A stretch of 64,000 nt of DNA, taken from the NCBI GenBank assembly GCA_933228895.1, contig OW121851.1, positions 116,581,271 to 116,645,270 of the forward strand, given 5' to 3'. Shown here in pieces: positions 1-12,479 of the stretch. The stretch's first letter is position 1, and the number at the start of each line of letters is the position of its first letter. A program made the position numbers and the translations under genes. The stretch comes from Platycnemis pennipes (lineage: Eukaryota > Arthropoda > Insecta > Odonata > Platycnemididae). The notes beneath the pieces were generated by a model. It was not told the origin of the DNA, searched no databases, and worked only from the letters and a program-made list of their open reading frames with translations.

Positions 1-735
1 GCTCCATGTATGTTCTAGCTTTAATAACGTATTGTTGATGTATCTCTTTAAAGACATTCGATGGTTAACGTGAACATATCGCTTTTAATTTAAGCATTCA
101 TTTATCTAGCATTTTTGGCGTGCAAAAGTTGGTATGTGGTATTATATTTGAATTCAATATCTATTCTGGTTCTATTTTGTGCTTGGATAATTTATTGTAA
201 AAATCGAAAATTTAATGTGTTGCTACGGACGATACCTATCCCGATGTTATCTTTGCATCGCTATTTGATATTCAGTGCTAATTCTCAATACTTGTAAAGA
301 TGGTATGTGAAACAAGAGTAGACTACACATAACTATCGATAAAAAGTTGCACTGGATTTGTGTTTTATGCGCGAACATGTGCAGCGTATTAGTTAAATAT
401 ATGTAACCTTTTGAGGCGCAGATGACGTACCTCCCATCTTTTTCGCACCCTATGATAGCTAATAAATGAGAGAAATTCACGCTATGTATTATTGTCCTAT
501 TCACGGAGGGAGCTAAATTTTGTTTTTAATAAATAAAAAAAAATAATGTGAAAGGATCTTTTTCGTATAGTTGAGTTAGCGCGTAGTTCATTAAAAGAAC
601 GTTTTGTTATTTATCATAACGTACGATGTAAATTTGTGAAATGATGATTTTTTTAATTATTCTGCGGTATTTTCATTTTCCTTACAACAATGGCAGTTAG
701 TTGACCATTGGTCACTTAGCTAATTGAATTATAAG

Positions 736-789
736 AAATCTTCTTTGAATCTTCTTCTGGAGACTTCGCTGCAGATTCAAAGAAGATTT
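736..789. repeat. Perfect 16-bp inverted repeat, 22-nt loop
   Basis: AAATCTTCTTTGAATC (736-751) pairs with GATTCAAAGAAGATTT (774-789). The stem does not extend outward, so it is shorter than a typical animal pre-miRNA. Confidence 0.9.
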
Positions 790-1787
790 AACAATGGTAA
801 TTATGATTATTTCCTTAATTAAAAAACTTCCACCAGAAACTGTTTGCTGTGCTAGATTTTTATTCATTCATTGAAATGCAAAGAAGATATGTTCTGTAGG
901 TAGTAGCCCATTGCTTTTATCTAGATGATTAGTGTCTCGTTCGTCTTAAATTAACATTTTTATCATAATTTCATGTTTCAAATTTTAAATCGGTCCAAAT
1001 TTTTCTTTCACTGAAGCTTATAATAGGTATTTTTCAATGGTATGATGCCAAGAAAGGATCACAATGAAAAATTTATGAAGTTTTTGTGTCCTACGTCCTT
1101 AGATTCTTTGAAAAAAGAAAATGGCGATGGTGATCCATGATGGCGTATAAAATCGTTGTATTTTCGTGAGTGAGCAGGATGAATATACGTGCATTGGTAA
1201 AATTGTTGAACCACATTGACTCGATTTTTTAACCTTTTCGGGATAACAATTATGGAGCTTCTGGACAATAAAAGTGACGCTTGATATCGATAGATAATCT
1301 ACGGATCAGATTTTAAAAATTCTTTTTCGATCATAAAGGCGATTTCTGAAGTCTAGGATATTGAAGAAAGCTTTTTTTGAGTGTTATAGTAATTGGAAAT
1401 ATCAACCATTACCCTTACCAGTAGCCGTCAAATGGAAATGCTAGCAATAAAAATTAATTTCCGTGGATTCCACCAGGCGCTTTTTGGCCGTTACGCCCTG
1501 CAGCTTTCGCAAGCCTAAAACTCCGTTTGATAAGCGCGCTCCGGTCGATTTCTTTAATAGAAAAAAAAACCTCACGGTTTAGAAACGTTGGAAGTAATGA
1601 GAATTGGCTTCGATACGACTCGCACTTATAATTTTCCCTCTGGTTGCCTTGACTCGTTTTTCGCACTTGGCAATCCGGCCAATTTATAGGCACGACCCGC
1701 TAATTTCGTTCCGCTGAAAAGGCCCACTCGGCAAGCTTTAGCTCTCCTAGAACGTCTGGAATATTTTTACAAATCAAAATTGCTCCA

Positions 1788-1912
1788 CTCTGGGTGGGGT
1801 GGGGGAGACGAGGTTTGAGAGGGTGGGAGGGCATGGCCAAGGGGGTGGTTGTAAGGGACTGAGGGGGTGGGAAGGGGTACGGGGTCTGAGAAGGGGATAG
1901 GCGGCTGGGAAC
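1788..1912 (+). repeat. G-rich tract with many G-runs
   Basis: About 125 bases of plus strand are mostly G with repeated GGGTGGG and GGGGGTGG units, giving potential G-quadruplex motifs. The surrounding 1500-2260 stretch is moderately GC-rich and has no recognised gene. Confidence 0.7.
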
Positions 1913-4499
1913 AAAAAAAATGCCAATAATGTTTCTGGTTGAATAAGTGCCAATTCGGACTGGATCCAGCGGCCGTTGAACCTTTAAGAAACATTAGCAG
2001 AAATCGTTAAAAAGGCCAAACTTCCCCCGAAAAGGAGATCTCGGGCCGAGGGAAGTAAAAATTTCGGAGTCTCCCTCCCCTCCGTCTGTTTTCTAAAGTA
2101 ATTCCAAGTTTTATTATGACGGCGGGCTGGCAAGCAGGGGTGGGCTACGGAATTTCGACTCCAGACCCTGCTTTTATTTACTTGAGATGCCTCGGCATTC
2201 GCTTTGTGTCGTTGCGGATATTTCTCGTCGAACAAAATTAATTTCCCTCAAGTTTTGGAAACCTGGAATCTCTGTTGTGTCAAGTCGTGGCGTGGCCATA
2301 AAGAATGGCCTGAGTTTCATTGCTAAGAAAATAAAAGATGCAGTTTGATACAACGTTTCCCGATACCAGGTGTAGTTTTAATAAATATATTTAATTGCAT
2401 TTATTTTTCGTCTTTACATCTATTTCCTTGAAGAGTGTTGATTTTTGAATTCCGAAGTATCCATCTTTTTTTAATATCTCTACCAGCTAGAAAATTGTTT
2501 ACAGGTATCCTGTTTATCTCTTTCTCATTACATTTACCCAGTCCTCTTCTCCTCAACATATCCGCACTGTCTTATTGTGATTTTTCTGCAACACCAAAAA
2601 ATATTTGACTCAGGTTAAACAAACTCTTTGCTCACATTGGATATAGGAAAGGATATAGGCATTTTGCTCGGATTTTTTTTGTATTACGTTCAAGAATAAT
2701 CAATATAAAAACTATTTTTCGTAATTCTACAATTTTTTCTTCTCTTTAAGCCTATGTTAATTGCAATTGAATAAATTTTAAATTTTTGTGATGGACATTC
2801 TTGCTTCTTACCCTTCAAAAGTATGCAGATCCCTTATCTATGCCAGCACTAGTGTTCTGCTTACTCGGCAATATTTTTTATTCCCTTGTATTTTTGTCAG
2901 AAACCTACCTTCGGGTTGAGAACTGATTTTTTCGTCGTATTTTTGATGTGTAATTACAGGGTATTTTTTATTTTTTTAGCTAGAACTAGACTCCCTGGTA
3001 AACCAGTACCGATAATTTTTCTTCGGTCATTGTCTGCCACCCCCTGCCATCTCCTCTCCATCTGCTTCTCCTGTGCCCAGAGTCCTCTGGATTGCCAAAT
3101 ATTAACTATAAAGTGAGCTGGGAATAGTGTTGAGAATGCCTTATAGAGGACTCTGCCCAGTACCTTCAAGTGTTTTGTTTTATTTATTAGCCAGAGTATT
3201 GTTGTTTTATTGCTGAGGTGTTCCCTCAGAGAGAGGTAAAAGTGCTATTGATGTCAATAAATTAACATTTAGTCAATATTCCAACATAATTTATGGAATT
3301 AAAGAATTTGTTAGATCGTACTGTATATTATCAGAACATATCTTTACTCCACTTTAACATAGTCAATTTCATCCGTACCATGTATTCATTTACTTCAACG
3401 ATGATGAGGATATTGATGAGGAGTTTGAATGGGGCAAATACTTATCAAAATGACTGCAATTTTATGCCTATTAACGTGCAATTAACCTATTCAACCTGCA
3501 ATTACAGCGGAAAACTGAATGTAGCTGGCTAAAATATTAGTATACTAATTGGTCTCGCTCTTTTATTTAACAATTCCTGTACATGCTGTTGTTTATCACG
3601 TCAAGATTCACAGTTTTTGTTTACTCTGTTGTGCATCGTTCACATCTTAACGTGGGTTATATGAATGTATAGATTATCTATGAGATGGAAGTAGCTCACT
3701 TTGGTCGTGATGTTTCTATTTTTAAAAATATGCGCAGTGGAGGTTGATCTTATCTTAAGAATATGCAGATACAGTTGTATCTGACATCATCATATTCATT
3801 TATACCACTAAAAAAGCCCAGCATCATAGCTACCCTTGATTTCTGCATATCAAAGCTAAATCTATTTTTTCAATTAGTGTTTTGTTCAAATAGCGAATGA
3901 AGTTCACTGTATATTTCGAAGCTTTGACCCTATATGAGTACTTCTGTCGCTCGCCTGTAATTTCTAATCTCCAGCATGTCTCTGATATGCATCGTAAACT
4001 TCCTGCCTGAAGCAATGTAGTCGTAATTTTTTTACCCAATGAGGGTAAAGGCCATTAAGCTATCGAATATCGAGAAGTTATATGTGTCCACGTGTCTATC
4101 ATCTCATTCTTATTGCCGTAAGTGCGTCGTAATTTCTTTCACGAAGTCTAGGTTTTGACGATGCTCTGATGTGGCACAGTTAGCAGTAAAACGGAGACGT
4201 CGTATTTTTTAATGAGTAGTCATCGGTAAAGTATTAGAAGGCTTTGATAGGTCTCCGAAGCTGGGCATATCCATCAATAATAATTTTAGATCCGTGAAAT
4301 TAAGGGTTTGTCGATTTTCTGGCGAAATGAGGGGGGAAAGGATGTAGAAAGAGGACGGAAAACTCAGAAGTTATTACCGCAGATAACTTATAAAAATATT
4401 GGGCTCCGTGGCTGGAAACTGTATCTCAACGTCCCGAGTAGAACGGTATATGAGGTAATTAGAGTTATTTAAAGATTTTTCGCCCATAAATTCCGTTTG

Positions 4500-5460
4500 G
4501 ATAGCAATCCCAACTGAGAGAGGGGGGGGAGGAGGGATATCATATCTGACGACTGGGTTGGTGTGGGCAGACTTTTAAAATGCACGCGAAAGGGTGGCCC
4601 GAAAGTAATGAGCGACTGAGTCGAGAAGGGGAGTTATTAATGGGCTAAAGAAGAGTACTGTGCACGGGAGATATTTTTATCGACCCGGGTAAAAAGAAAT
4701 GAATTGAAATAATGGGCATTTTCGTCGTAAAAAAGGTCACATACCGTTTTGCGGTGAAGCGCACTGTTCAGAGTGCATATATGTGGGCTGCATTAAGTTT
4801 CTGCCGGGACCCCTCAATACATTGCCATCTTCAATGTAGGCGTCACAAATGGGAGGGAATAAGCTCCATCTACCGTTCCTTTGTCTCATGCTGCCTCTCT
4901 ATCTCGTTCCCGTACCTATTTTCTTCCCCTGTTGCCTCCTCCCCCCTTTCTCATTGCTCTCTCGTTGCACTACGCCCTAAAGCTGAAGTATTGCCGTCGC
5001 GTTTCGACCGTGGGCGTCAGCCGGGAGTGAGTGTGCGTATATACCGTCCGCCATTCTTCGGGAACGTATGTCATGTTTTATACTCGTTATCCCCCGTTTG
5101 TCATATTTTATTTCCCCGGGATCCCCGCCTCATCACGGTCTTTTTCACCCATGACAAAAGATATACTGGCTTCCGGTCGCGACTGTGACTTTTTTTTTAC
5201 GCTGCGACGTCTCGACAGAGTGAATGAGAAAGAGAGAGAGAGAGAGGAATCACGATTCGCCCACACCTATTCCGTTATGTGTATTCCGTCCGTAATACAT
5301 ACTTGTATTACGCATTCAGTTTCGGGTGCGTCGCTCACAAAGCCCAACCGGTTGATCCACTGTCGTGCATTAAGGGAGGTGAGGGCGACAACCCTACAAG
5401 TACGCAATTCAAAAGATGCGGTATCAGGTGAAGGGGATGCATGGTGAAATAACGATTGTC
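4500..5460. other. GC-richer, CpG-containing block with a GA repeat
   Basis: Composition rises here, with many CpG sites and a GA-repeat near 5227-5246. Two overlapping plus-strand frames (158 and 138 codons) read as low-information Ser/Arg/Pro-rich peptides without a domain. It may be an enhancer, a promoter of a non-coding transcript, or an exon of an unrecognised gene. Confidence 0.3.
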
Positions 5461-6010
5461 ATCTGTCTTTTGTCTTACCACTTTTAAGCCAGACAATCGA
5501 GGAAAATGCTGCTTGACGCATTTGAATGTGATGCAAGCGGGTGGCTTCGGATCAGTGGTGGGGAGATCTTACCGTTGAGCCATGGGAATTTATTGAGCGG
5601 GATTGGATTTTTTCTGGAGACGTGAGTGGAAGATTCCGTCATGGTGAAATATTGACGTAATGTGTTAAGGTCAGGTTGTTTTAAGTATTGATCCGTATCT
5701 CCGTACTATATTGCCAACTGCTAAAGGAAATGATGAATTGGGCTTGTTTTTCATACATTTTGAATCCAGCAGTCCTTTGAATTACCATGTGATAGTTCAA
5801 AAATACTAGGCTAGACTGCGAATGCCACTTCAAGGGTTACATATTTTTATACATTCTCTCAATTTTTATAAATTTATCTATCAAGATACCAAATTATGTG
5901 GATGTAATATTGGTGAGATAGGTACTCAAAATCTCATTATTTATCCTGGATTTGCGGTTGAAAGGCCATAATAAACTGGTTTCATATCAGTGCTGATGAT
6001 AGTGGTGGAA

Positions 6011-6195
6011 TGCCGGCCTCGGTGGCGGCGGGGTTAAGTCCTCGCCTGCCATTCCGAAGGTCGCGGGTTCGAGTCCCGCCTCGGTAAAAGTCAACTGTCT
6101 AGGGCATGGGTGTTTTTAAATGAGTTGTCCATATATATATTAAAATGATCGTAATTGGGGTCACCTGTGATCATTATAGAAATTATTATTATAAT
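6011..6195 (+). mobile_element. tRNA-derived short SINE, family A
   Basis: The head reads GCCGGCCTCGGTGGCGGCGG, with a B box GGTTCGAGTCC at 6066-6076 inside CGCGGGTTCGAGTCCCGCC. A short body contains AGGGCATGGGTGT, then an AT-rich tail. The 5' and 3' ends cannot pair as an acceptor stem, so this is a SINE, not a tRNA gene. The same head occurs at 60979. Confidence 0.65.
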
Positions 6196-6430
6196 GCATC
6201 ATAATTAATCATATATTATGGCTAGTGCAATGGAATGCGGTGTAAGTCTTTTTTTTAGCAATAATTTGGGACTTGATTCATGTTTTACTTTACAGGAAAC
6301 ATTTGGTAGACATTAAACTCAAAGTTCGTTTAACCTGCTGGGGCGCTCCAGGAGAAGATTCAAACTTTCGTCGCAGTATTATGACAAATTTTAAGTATGT
6401 TCAGAAAAAGTCGACATTGTTTCTTCACCT

Positions 6431-6532
6431 TTAATTGCTCTGACTAACTTGAAAACTTTCAAATGTAAATTATGGTGCGTGAACTTGTTCGGAAAGCTAG
6501 AATAGTTTTCTAAGCCAAAAGCAGAAAGGAAA
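6431..6532 (+). repeat. Dispersed direct repeat, copy 1
   Basis: About 100 bases from TTAATTGCTCTGACTAACTT to GCCAAAAGCAG recur at 7226-7321 with very few substitutions. This copy has a short extra segment after CTTTCAAAT. No coding meaning is seen. Confidence 0.9.
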
Positions 6533-7225
6533 TATTAGAAAGACTTAAGAAGGAAAATGAATCTAATATACAAATTATAATGCGGCGGCTTGAGTAATAC
6601 CTTCGAATGTCGTTAATGCATGCAAGCAATCATCTGTAAACAATAGTGAGAGGAGAGTTTTGAACGGTACGTTACCGTGCTATGTAGACAAATATCTAAT
6701 GATAGTTTGAATACCATTCAAACCGTATCATTCATCACAATTGAGAAAGACTTATTATCTGTGTAAAATCTGGAGATCAGTGACTTTGACCTGAATGGAT
6801 TTTGCTTCGTTCACTCCTTCAATTTTTTTACTGCTTTATATTTTTTTCTTCCGAAAATTGTCATCTTTACGTCATTATTTTACAATCTATTACTTTATCT
6901 TACTCTCTGTTGGCAAGTTCACATCGGTAAATATTCTTTAAAAATGAGTTAATCTAATTAAGGTTTATTTCATTTCACAGGTGAACTTGCAATGGCTGCC
7001 TAATAACTCAGGTGTCTAATCCCATGAAATATTATTTTTTTATTCTATGAAGTGTTTTTAGGGCCATAATGCGTTTGGTGGCGGAGGCCGACTAATATGT
7101 GATTGCATAAATAAAATTTAGTGCATCCTCACATCATAAAATGCACATTTATCACTGCTGGTATGAAACTTGCGTAGATGTTGACCTATGTGGTGAATGT
7201 TGAAATTTTGAAGGTTATATTTTCG

Positions 7226-7321
7226 TTAATTGCTCTGACTAACTTGAAAACTTTCAAATTGTGGTGCGTGAACTTGTTCGGAAAGCTAGAATAGTTTTCT
7301 GAGCCAAAAGCAGGGAAGGAA
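7226..7321 (+). repeat. Dispersed direct repeat, copy 2
   Basis: Near-identical to 6431-6532 and in the same orientation, about 795 bases downstream. It lacks the short insertion present in copy 1. Confidence 0.9.
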
Positions 7322-7329
7322 GGCAGTGC

Positions 7330-10140
7330 TGTTCTCATGAATGCACGAATAATTCCGACTTTGTGTTACGGATGCAGAAATATTGAAATCCTGGACGGAA
7401 ATCGCTCTTTATTACGTGGCCGTAAATGGCCATTTAATGGGTTCTCTTGCGCATTGCAATTCACCATTTTCTAAACGGATGACGGAATTGCTTCTTAGCA
7501 TGATATCGTGTAATCTTCTGGAATTTGTAATGATCGCCGTCGGATCCATTTCATGACTTCTTATACTTTGCCATTCCGTGCAATTTTGAAATATGTTCTT
7601 TTTTATTTACATTAAGGTATTCGTATTTTAGCTTTGAACTATTTTGTGCTACGCGCATAGTTTTCAGAGTTTGTAGCGTTTTGACTGTTAAAAAATGTAT
7701 TAAATCCCTCCTTCCTTAAACTCGACTGTTCAACTCAAAGAGTCTTTAGAAGGTCATAGTCAAAAACATTTTTTTTTATCTAAGCCACTTAATGTGGTGT
7801 AACTAATTAAACTTCCCTAATGCAGCTCGAATATGCCGTAACCGACGAAATAATTTAGAACGGTGGGTGAAGGTATTATTTTAGTCTTTTTCGTTTCTCT
7901 TAATTGTGAATATGAAAGCTCATGGTCAGTATTAGTGCGATAGAATGGACGCAATGAAATTAGATGACATGAACTGAATGTGTGTGCCTTCGGGTGTTTG
8001 ACGTGCTCCATAAAAAAAACTTTGTGTGTAAAAAGATGAAATTGAAATAATCGGCGTTATTTTCATTGCTTAATGACTGTATTTTTTTATATTCTCCACA
8101 AAGAAAAGCCGCTCGATTTATGTGTAAAGTAAATGCGACGCCGACGAGAAGTTACCATCTAACATGGCTGCGTAAAGAAAGATTCTGTAAATAGATTTTA
8201 GAACAAATTGTTGGGAAATGCGTTCCAGGATATGCCTTTATTTCTGGGTACAAGTTTGAAATGAGTAAACTAGGCTGAATGCGGTGGTATTGCATCCTCA
8301 GCATACGAGGGGAATCCATTTAAGTCCTAATGCACTTCGTTTCGGCGAATAAATTTCAAAGTTTGCTAGTTTCGCAAGAAAGAATTTTATTCTCTTGCTA
8401 TGCAAATTAAGAAGGCATTATTGATGCGTTAATAAAAGTGGAACTAGTTTTCCTTCCTTGTGCAGAAATTTTGAAATATTATGTCCAAAATTGGATATAT
8501 ACCCACAGGATGTTCTCTTTAGGCCGGCGATATAATGCTACTGATTCCCTTGATTATCATAACTATTCAATTGAATTTCTGAATTTATTATAAATATTCA
8601 ATTTAAAAAAACCCAGAATTTCATTAAGTATTGTAGAGTAATGTATGTTTGAAAGAGTAGCTTCAGAGAATTGGTTATGTTAAAGCTATTAGATACCACA
8701 AGGCAACTAATCTGAAAAATCATTGAAATGCTGGCTATCCGCTTCATTATTTACCTTATAAGAACGTGGATTATATTACATAATCATGATGGAATATCTA
8801 TGGAATATCTAGAGAAGTTTCTTTTGATTCTCCAAGATCTTCTAGTACTTACTAGTCTGTCTGATAAATTAGTCAGTCTGATAGTCTGGATAAACTTAAG
8901 GATTTACTGTAATAGTTATAGTAGAATTTCCACTGATGAAAAGTGACAGAGAGAAGGTTTCCGTGCCAAATTCGCGATAAATGAACTTGTTATACTTACA
9001 CTGAAGAAACGAAAATTATTTTAAGATTTAAGCCCGAAAATAAATAAAAACTGCTGTACCTGAAGATGCTGTACTGTGACGAAATTGGGTCGTGAGAATA
9101 AATGTTAATATTACATATATAATTGCGGCGTAATCTTTACTTATCCTTCCCGTGAAAAAGTAATTCTCCTTTCTCAGGTACTAATGATTATGTACGTTCA
9201 GGGTTTTATTGCTTCCTTATATTGTTTCGCTCTAAGGGCGTCCCTAGCCAAGTTCCATTCTAAATGTTTCCTTTAATTGGCAGTTACATTTCGTGGGAAT
9301 TTATTTTGGTAAACACACCCACGGGAGCAAGCCTATGAGGCTGCCCGCAGACTTGACGTGTAGGTGCACGTTTTTCGAGGTTCCCTTCCTCCCTTTCGAG
9401 GACTTTATTACCCATATGCCTGTAGTTTCTCTAAATTAGAGCCAGGAATCCTTTCCTAGATCCTGTTAGCGTTTCGACTTCGTTCCTGTTGACTTCTTTA
9501 GTTGGACGCCCCAGGGATTTGTTTTGAAAACCCTTTGAGTTATTTAGCAGCAATAAATAAGGAATACCAATAAGGGTCAGCTTCACTCTAAATTATTGAG
9601 ATTGGCGTGTGAAGATTGATATCCAAAGAGAGCGACGCAGAGCCTCCTACAGTTCATGTTTCCTGAATGGACCTTAACACTCCTTCTCACCGAAAAGAGG
9701 TCATCTCGAAGAATATGCCAAATATATTGATCCGGTTTTATACTTACTCATTTTTCATGGCATGATAATAGTCGTAGACATGTTATTTCACATTTAACGC
9801 ACATGCCAACCTACTTGCTGTACGGCAAGTGTTTAAACATGGGAACTTCAGTATTCACGGACTTTACATTCTGACACAAAAGGTATTGGCTAGGGTTGAC
9901 ATGTAATAACTGAGTAAAAATTAAAAATTGAATTGTAAAGAAAACGTCTCGCTTTAACGGCTGTTGTATTTGCAATGCAATCCTTTTTAATTTTTATTTT
10001 CCGCTTTGATGATTTTCAGTACTCAGTGGATGAGCTCACTTGAGAATTTTGGACAATAAAGTCAGTCGATGCATGACTCTTCTTATGTTTGTCATATCCT
10101 TGAAACGGGCCATAGGGCTGCGCCTGGGTTTGGATGTGTA
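7330..10140. other. AT-rich non-coding stretch
   Basis: I see no gene, RNA or bounded element here. Confidence 0.45.
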
Positions 10141-10148
10141 CATATAAA

Positions 10149-10697
10149 CATCATCACTATAAACCAATCCCAAGATTCGTGTAACGCAGCCCTACACTCG
10201 ATTCTTCAATCAATTAGCGTCTTCTTGGTAAAATTATTCCCCTCTTTAACATCCATAACCACTCGCAAATCTTAGCCTTTGCTCTTCCTTATGTTATACG
10301 TAAATGTTCCATGCATATCATACATATTTGGCCTTTCTTTGCCAACCTTATTATCCCTTCACTTACTCCTCTTACCCTCTTCACTTATTCCCCTCGTCAA
10401 CTGTCTTCATCAGAAAATCGTGTGAGGTTATTCCTTTCTTTTTTTAGTTTTCATCTGAGATCTCTTTTCTATCATTATTCTTAAAACTTCTTCGTATGTT
10501 ATTCGACCCATATGGAAGCATTTGGGTTCCGAGAGACGTGAGACATTGAGCCTTCGTCAAGATTAACTCTCTCTCTGCCTTTCCTCTTCATCATACTTCT
10601 ATAACATCAAATTTCAAAAGCTTCTAGTTTTGCCTTTTTTGCGGCTGTATTTGTCCATGGTTCACTCTCATAAATGGTTGTTCTCCCTATTCACGTC
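10149..10697 (-). mobile_element. Decayed LINE tail of the same broad family
   Basis: The 3' end on the minus strand (10149-10260) matches the end of the LINE at 32941-33275, including the CCAATC and CACTCGATTCTTC segments. Further in, one minus-strand frame still reads ESEPWT then KLEAFEI, a stop, and CYRSMMK, matching the usual EAWT...LEAFEMWCYRRM region of these reverse transcriptase tails. Stops and frameshifts interrupt it. It is a pseudogenised fragment. Confidence 0.6.
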
Positions 10698-10763
10698 ATA
10701 ATGAAATGTTTCCTTACTCCCAAGCTTGTATTTCCAGCTGTAAGTGGATTCTTCTTCTGGTAC

Positions 10764-11202
10764 CATGCACGTAGCCGGAAATTTGTTTCGGGGGGCTTAG
10801 GCTAGAGTGCGCAACTTGAAACAAATCAGCCTTTCCCATTCGGTGCCGATGTATTACAAATCCCTTCTTAAATTTTCAGTGTTTGGTATTTACTTTCATA
10901 GTGTCCATTCATATCTCTTCTCACTGGTAAATTTCACTGCTTACCTTGTTATGAAACAGCTAATTTCACCGGCCCCAGAACAGAATTTCAACGCATCCCT
11001 GCATATCAGATTGAAAAGAACAGTTATTAACCACACACATGTATCAAACTAGTGATCATGCTTCAACCCACTTAGCACTTGAATTATACGCATTGTAATC
11101 GGAATTATCACGACCAGTTAAAATCAGAACAACAAAATTATTGGGAAAAATGTCGAGGGAGGCTGAAGCCTCAGAATCCCCACCCTTCTGGCTACGTGCC
11201 TG
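10764..11202 (+). mobile_element. hAT-like MITE, longer copy (439 bp)
   Basis: The left end CATGCACGTAGCC is an inverted match to the right end (complement CAGGCACGTAGCC). The 8 bases outside each end are TCTGGTAC and TCTCGTAC, matching at 7 of 8, as expected for an old hAT target duplication. The first 200 and last 60 bases match the complement of the element at 20989-21237. This copy has about 190 extra internal bases. No transposase is encoded; small frames inside it are not genes. Confidence 0.75.
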
Positions 11203-11489
11203 TCTCGTACATGTAACGTCTCCTTCTCCTGCCTTATTCTCCTTACGATTTCTTTCTTTCCTCACTCATAGCTGGTTGCTTCTCTTTCCAGATAGTAGCA
11301 CTATCCCACCTCATCAAGCATTTGTTTCCTGAGTTTAAATTGGTCTTAGCTTCTGCTGTTCTCTACACACTCGCACCATATGCACGTAATTTAACGTAAA
11401 AAAGATCGTTTCCACTTGAGCATCATATTTGGCTGTACCTACTTACCGTGTTTTCCGTGGGATTGCATCATTTCACTGCCGTGCCGTAT

Positions 11490-12180
11490 TGAAAAAGTCA
11501 ATCGGGTGGCATTGGTCGGTCTTCTTAAAAGTTGCATCTCGGGTGCGGGGGTCTCCAGTTGAGCGGGATTGGAACAAGGGGTTGGAAAGAGCGCGGGGGA
11601 AGCCATTTCTTAGGCTTTCTGTGCTCAGCGCGCGTGTTTGTGTGTGTGACCCTCCCTCACGAACCGAACCGTGCCACCGCTGCCTCCGCACGGGTCCTAC
11701 CATTGCATAACCCGCCGACGCCTTCCCCCCCCTGCCCCCACGCCCCCCCGGACAACGCCTCCCAAACACCTCTTCCACCTCCTCTCAGTCCCCACCCCCG
11801 CCCCCTGCCCCTCCTCCCCATGGCTCGCCGGCCTACCCTCGCTCCCTCTCATGAATATTTCCCTCTCGGATTGTAAAGTTTTGAATTATTTGCTTAAGGT
11901 ATGCAAAATTTACACCTTAATTTGAATAGGAGCCCGGGATAATCAATCCGTTTTGTAAATAATGTAACTGTGTAAAGTCTGGGCTGAAGGGGTATTCTGG
12001 AAGGGTTTCTGGGGAAGGATTGGGTGCGAACGGGTGTGTGTGAGTGTGTGAGCGCAGGAAAGGGCAAAGGGTTTTCTTACGGACGCGCTAAGGACGGAAG
12101 GGGCGAGGGGAATGGGAGCCTCTTCGTGTTTGTATGTATGTATGTATAAATGTGTGTGCGCTCGGCATGGGTTTTCCTTT
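11490..12180. other. GC/C-rich block followed by a GT/TATG-rich stretch
   Basis: 11500-11850 is rich in C and CpG. 12030-12165 contains GTGTGTGTGAGTGTGTGAG and TATGTATGTATG repeats. Overlapping frames on both strands (up to about 114 codons) are Pro/Ser/Arg-rich artefacts. Confidence 0.5.
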
Positions 12181-12319
12181 CCCTTGCCTCCACCTGATAG
12201 CACCGCTTTATCGTCCTCCTCGACCGCATGTTAGATAGCTTACCTTGTGTTTTCCCCGAGTCGTATCCCCCTCTTCCTTGCATAGAAATATTAGAACAAG
12301 TTTTTTTTAAGTTGCTTCA

Positions 12320-12462
12320 AACCCCAAGATTATGTGGAACTGTTTAACTTAACCTATTCCTATGCCTAGTACATATAAATCCATGCCCGATACGGGATTT
12401 GAATCTGCGTTCTTTGGGTGGTCAGGTCAGCGCGTTACCGATCTCACTGCCAAGGCCGACAC
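12320..12462 (-). mobile_element. tRNA-derived SINE, family A-like, minus strand
   Basis: The minus strand reads GTCGGCCTTGGCAGTGAGAT, then B-box-like GATTCAAATCCC (12394-12405) and TCGGGCATGGATTTATATG. It is collinear with the copy at 28450-28592. Confidence 0.6.
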
Positions 12463-12479
12463 TTTCCTATTCATTCCGC

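Larger units (their letters stand above)
1..4480. other. AT-rich non-coding stretch
   Basis: Apart from the hairpin at 736-789 and the G-rich tract at 1788-1912, I see nothing identifiable. The frames present are short and resemble no known protein. Confidence 0.5.

Noticed and set aside
736..789. A microRNA precursor
   Set aside because: The perfect stem is only 16 bp and pairing does not continue outward, which is too short for a standard precursor.
6011..6084. A genuine tRNA gene
   Set aside because: The A and B boxes are good but the 5' and 3' ends do not form an acceptor stem, and a matching head followed by a SINE-like body and tail occurs at 60979.
10807..11052. 81-codon plus-strand frame
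   Set aside because: It lies wholly inside the hAT-like MITE 10764-11202 and has no resemblance to a transposase.
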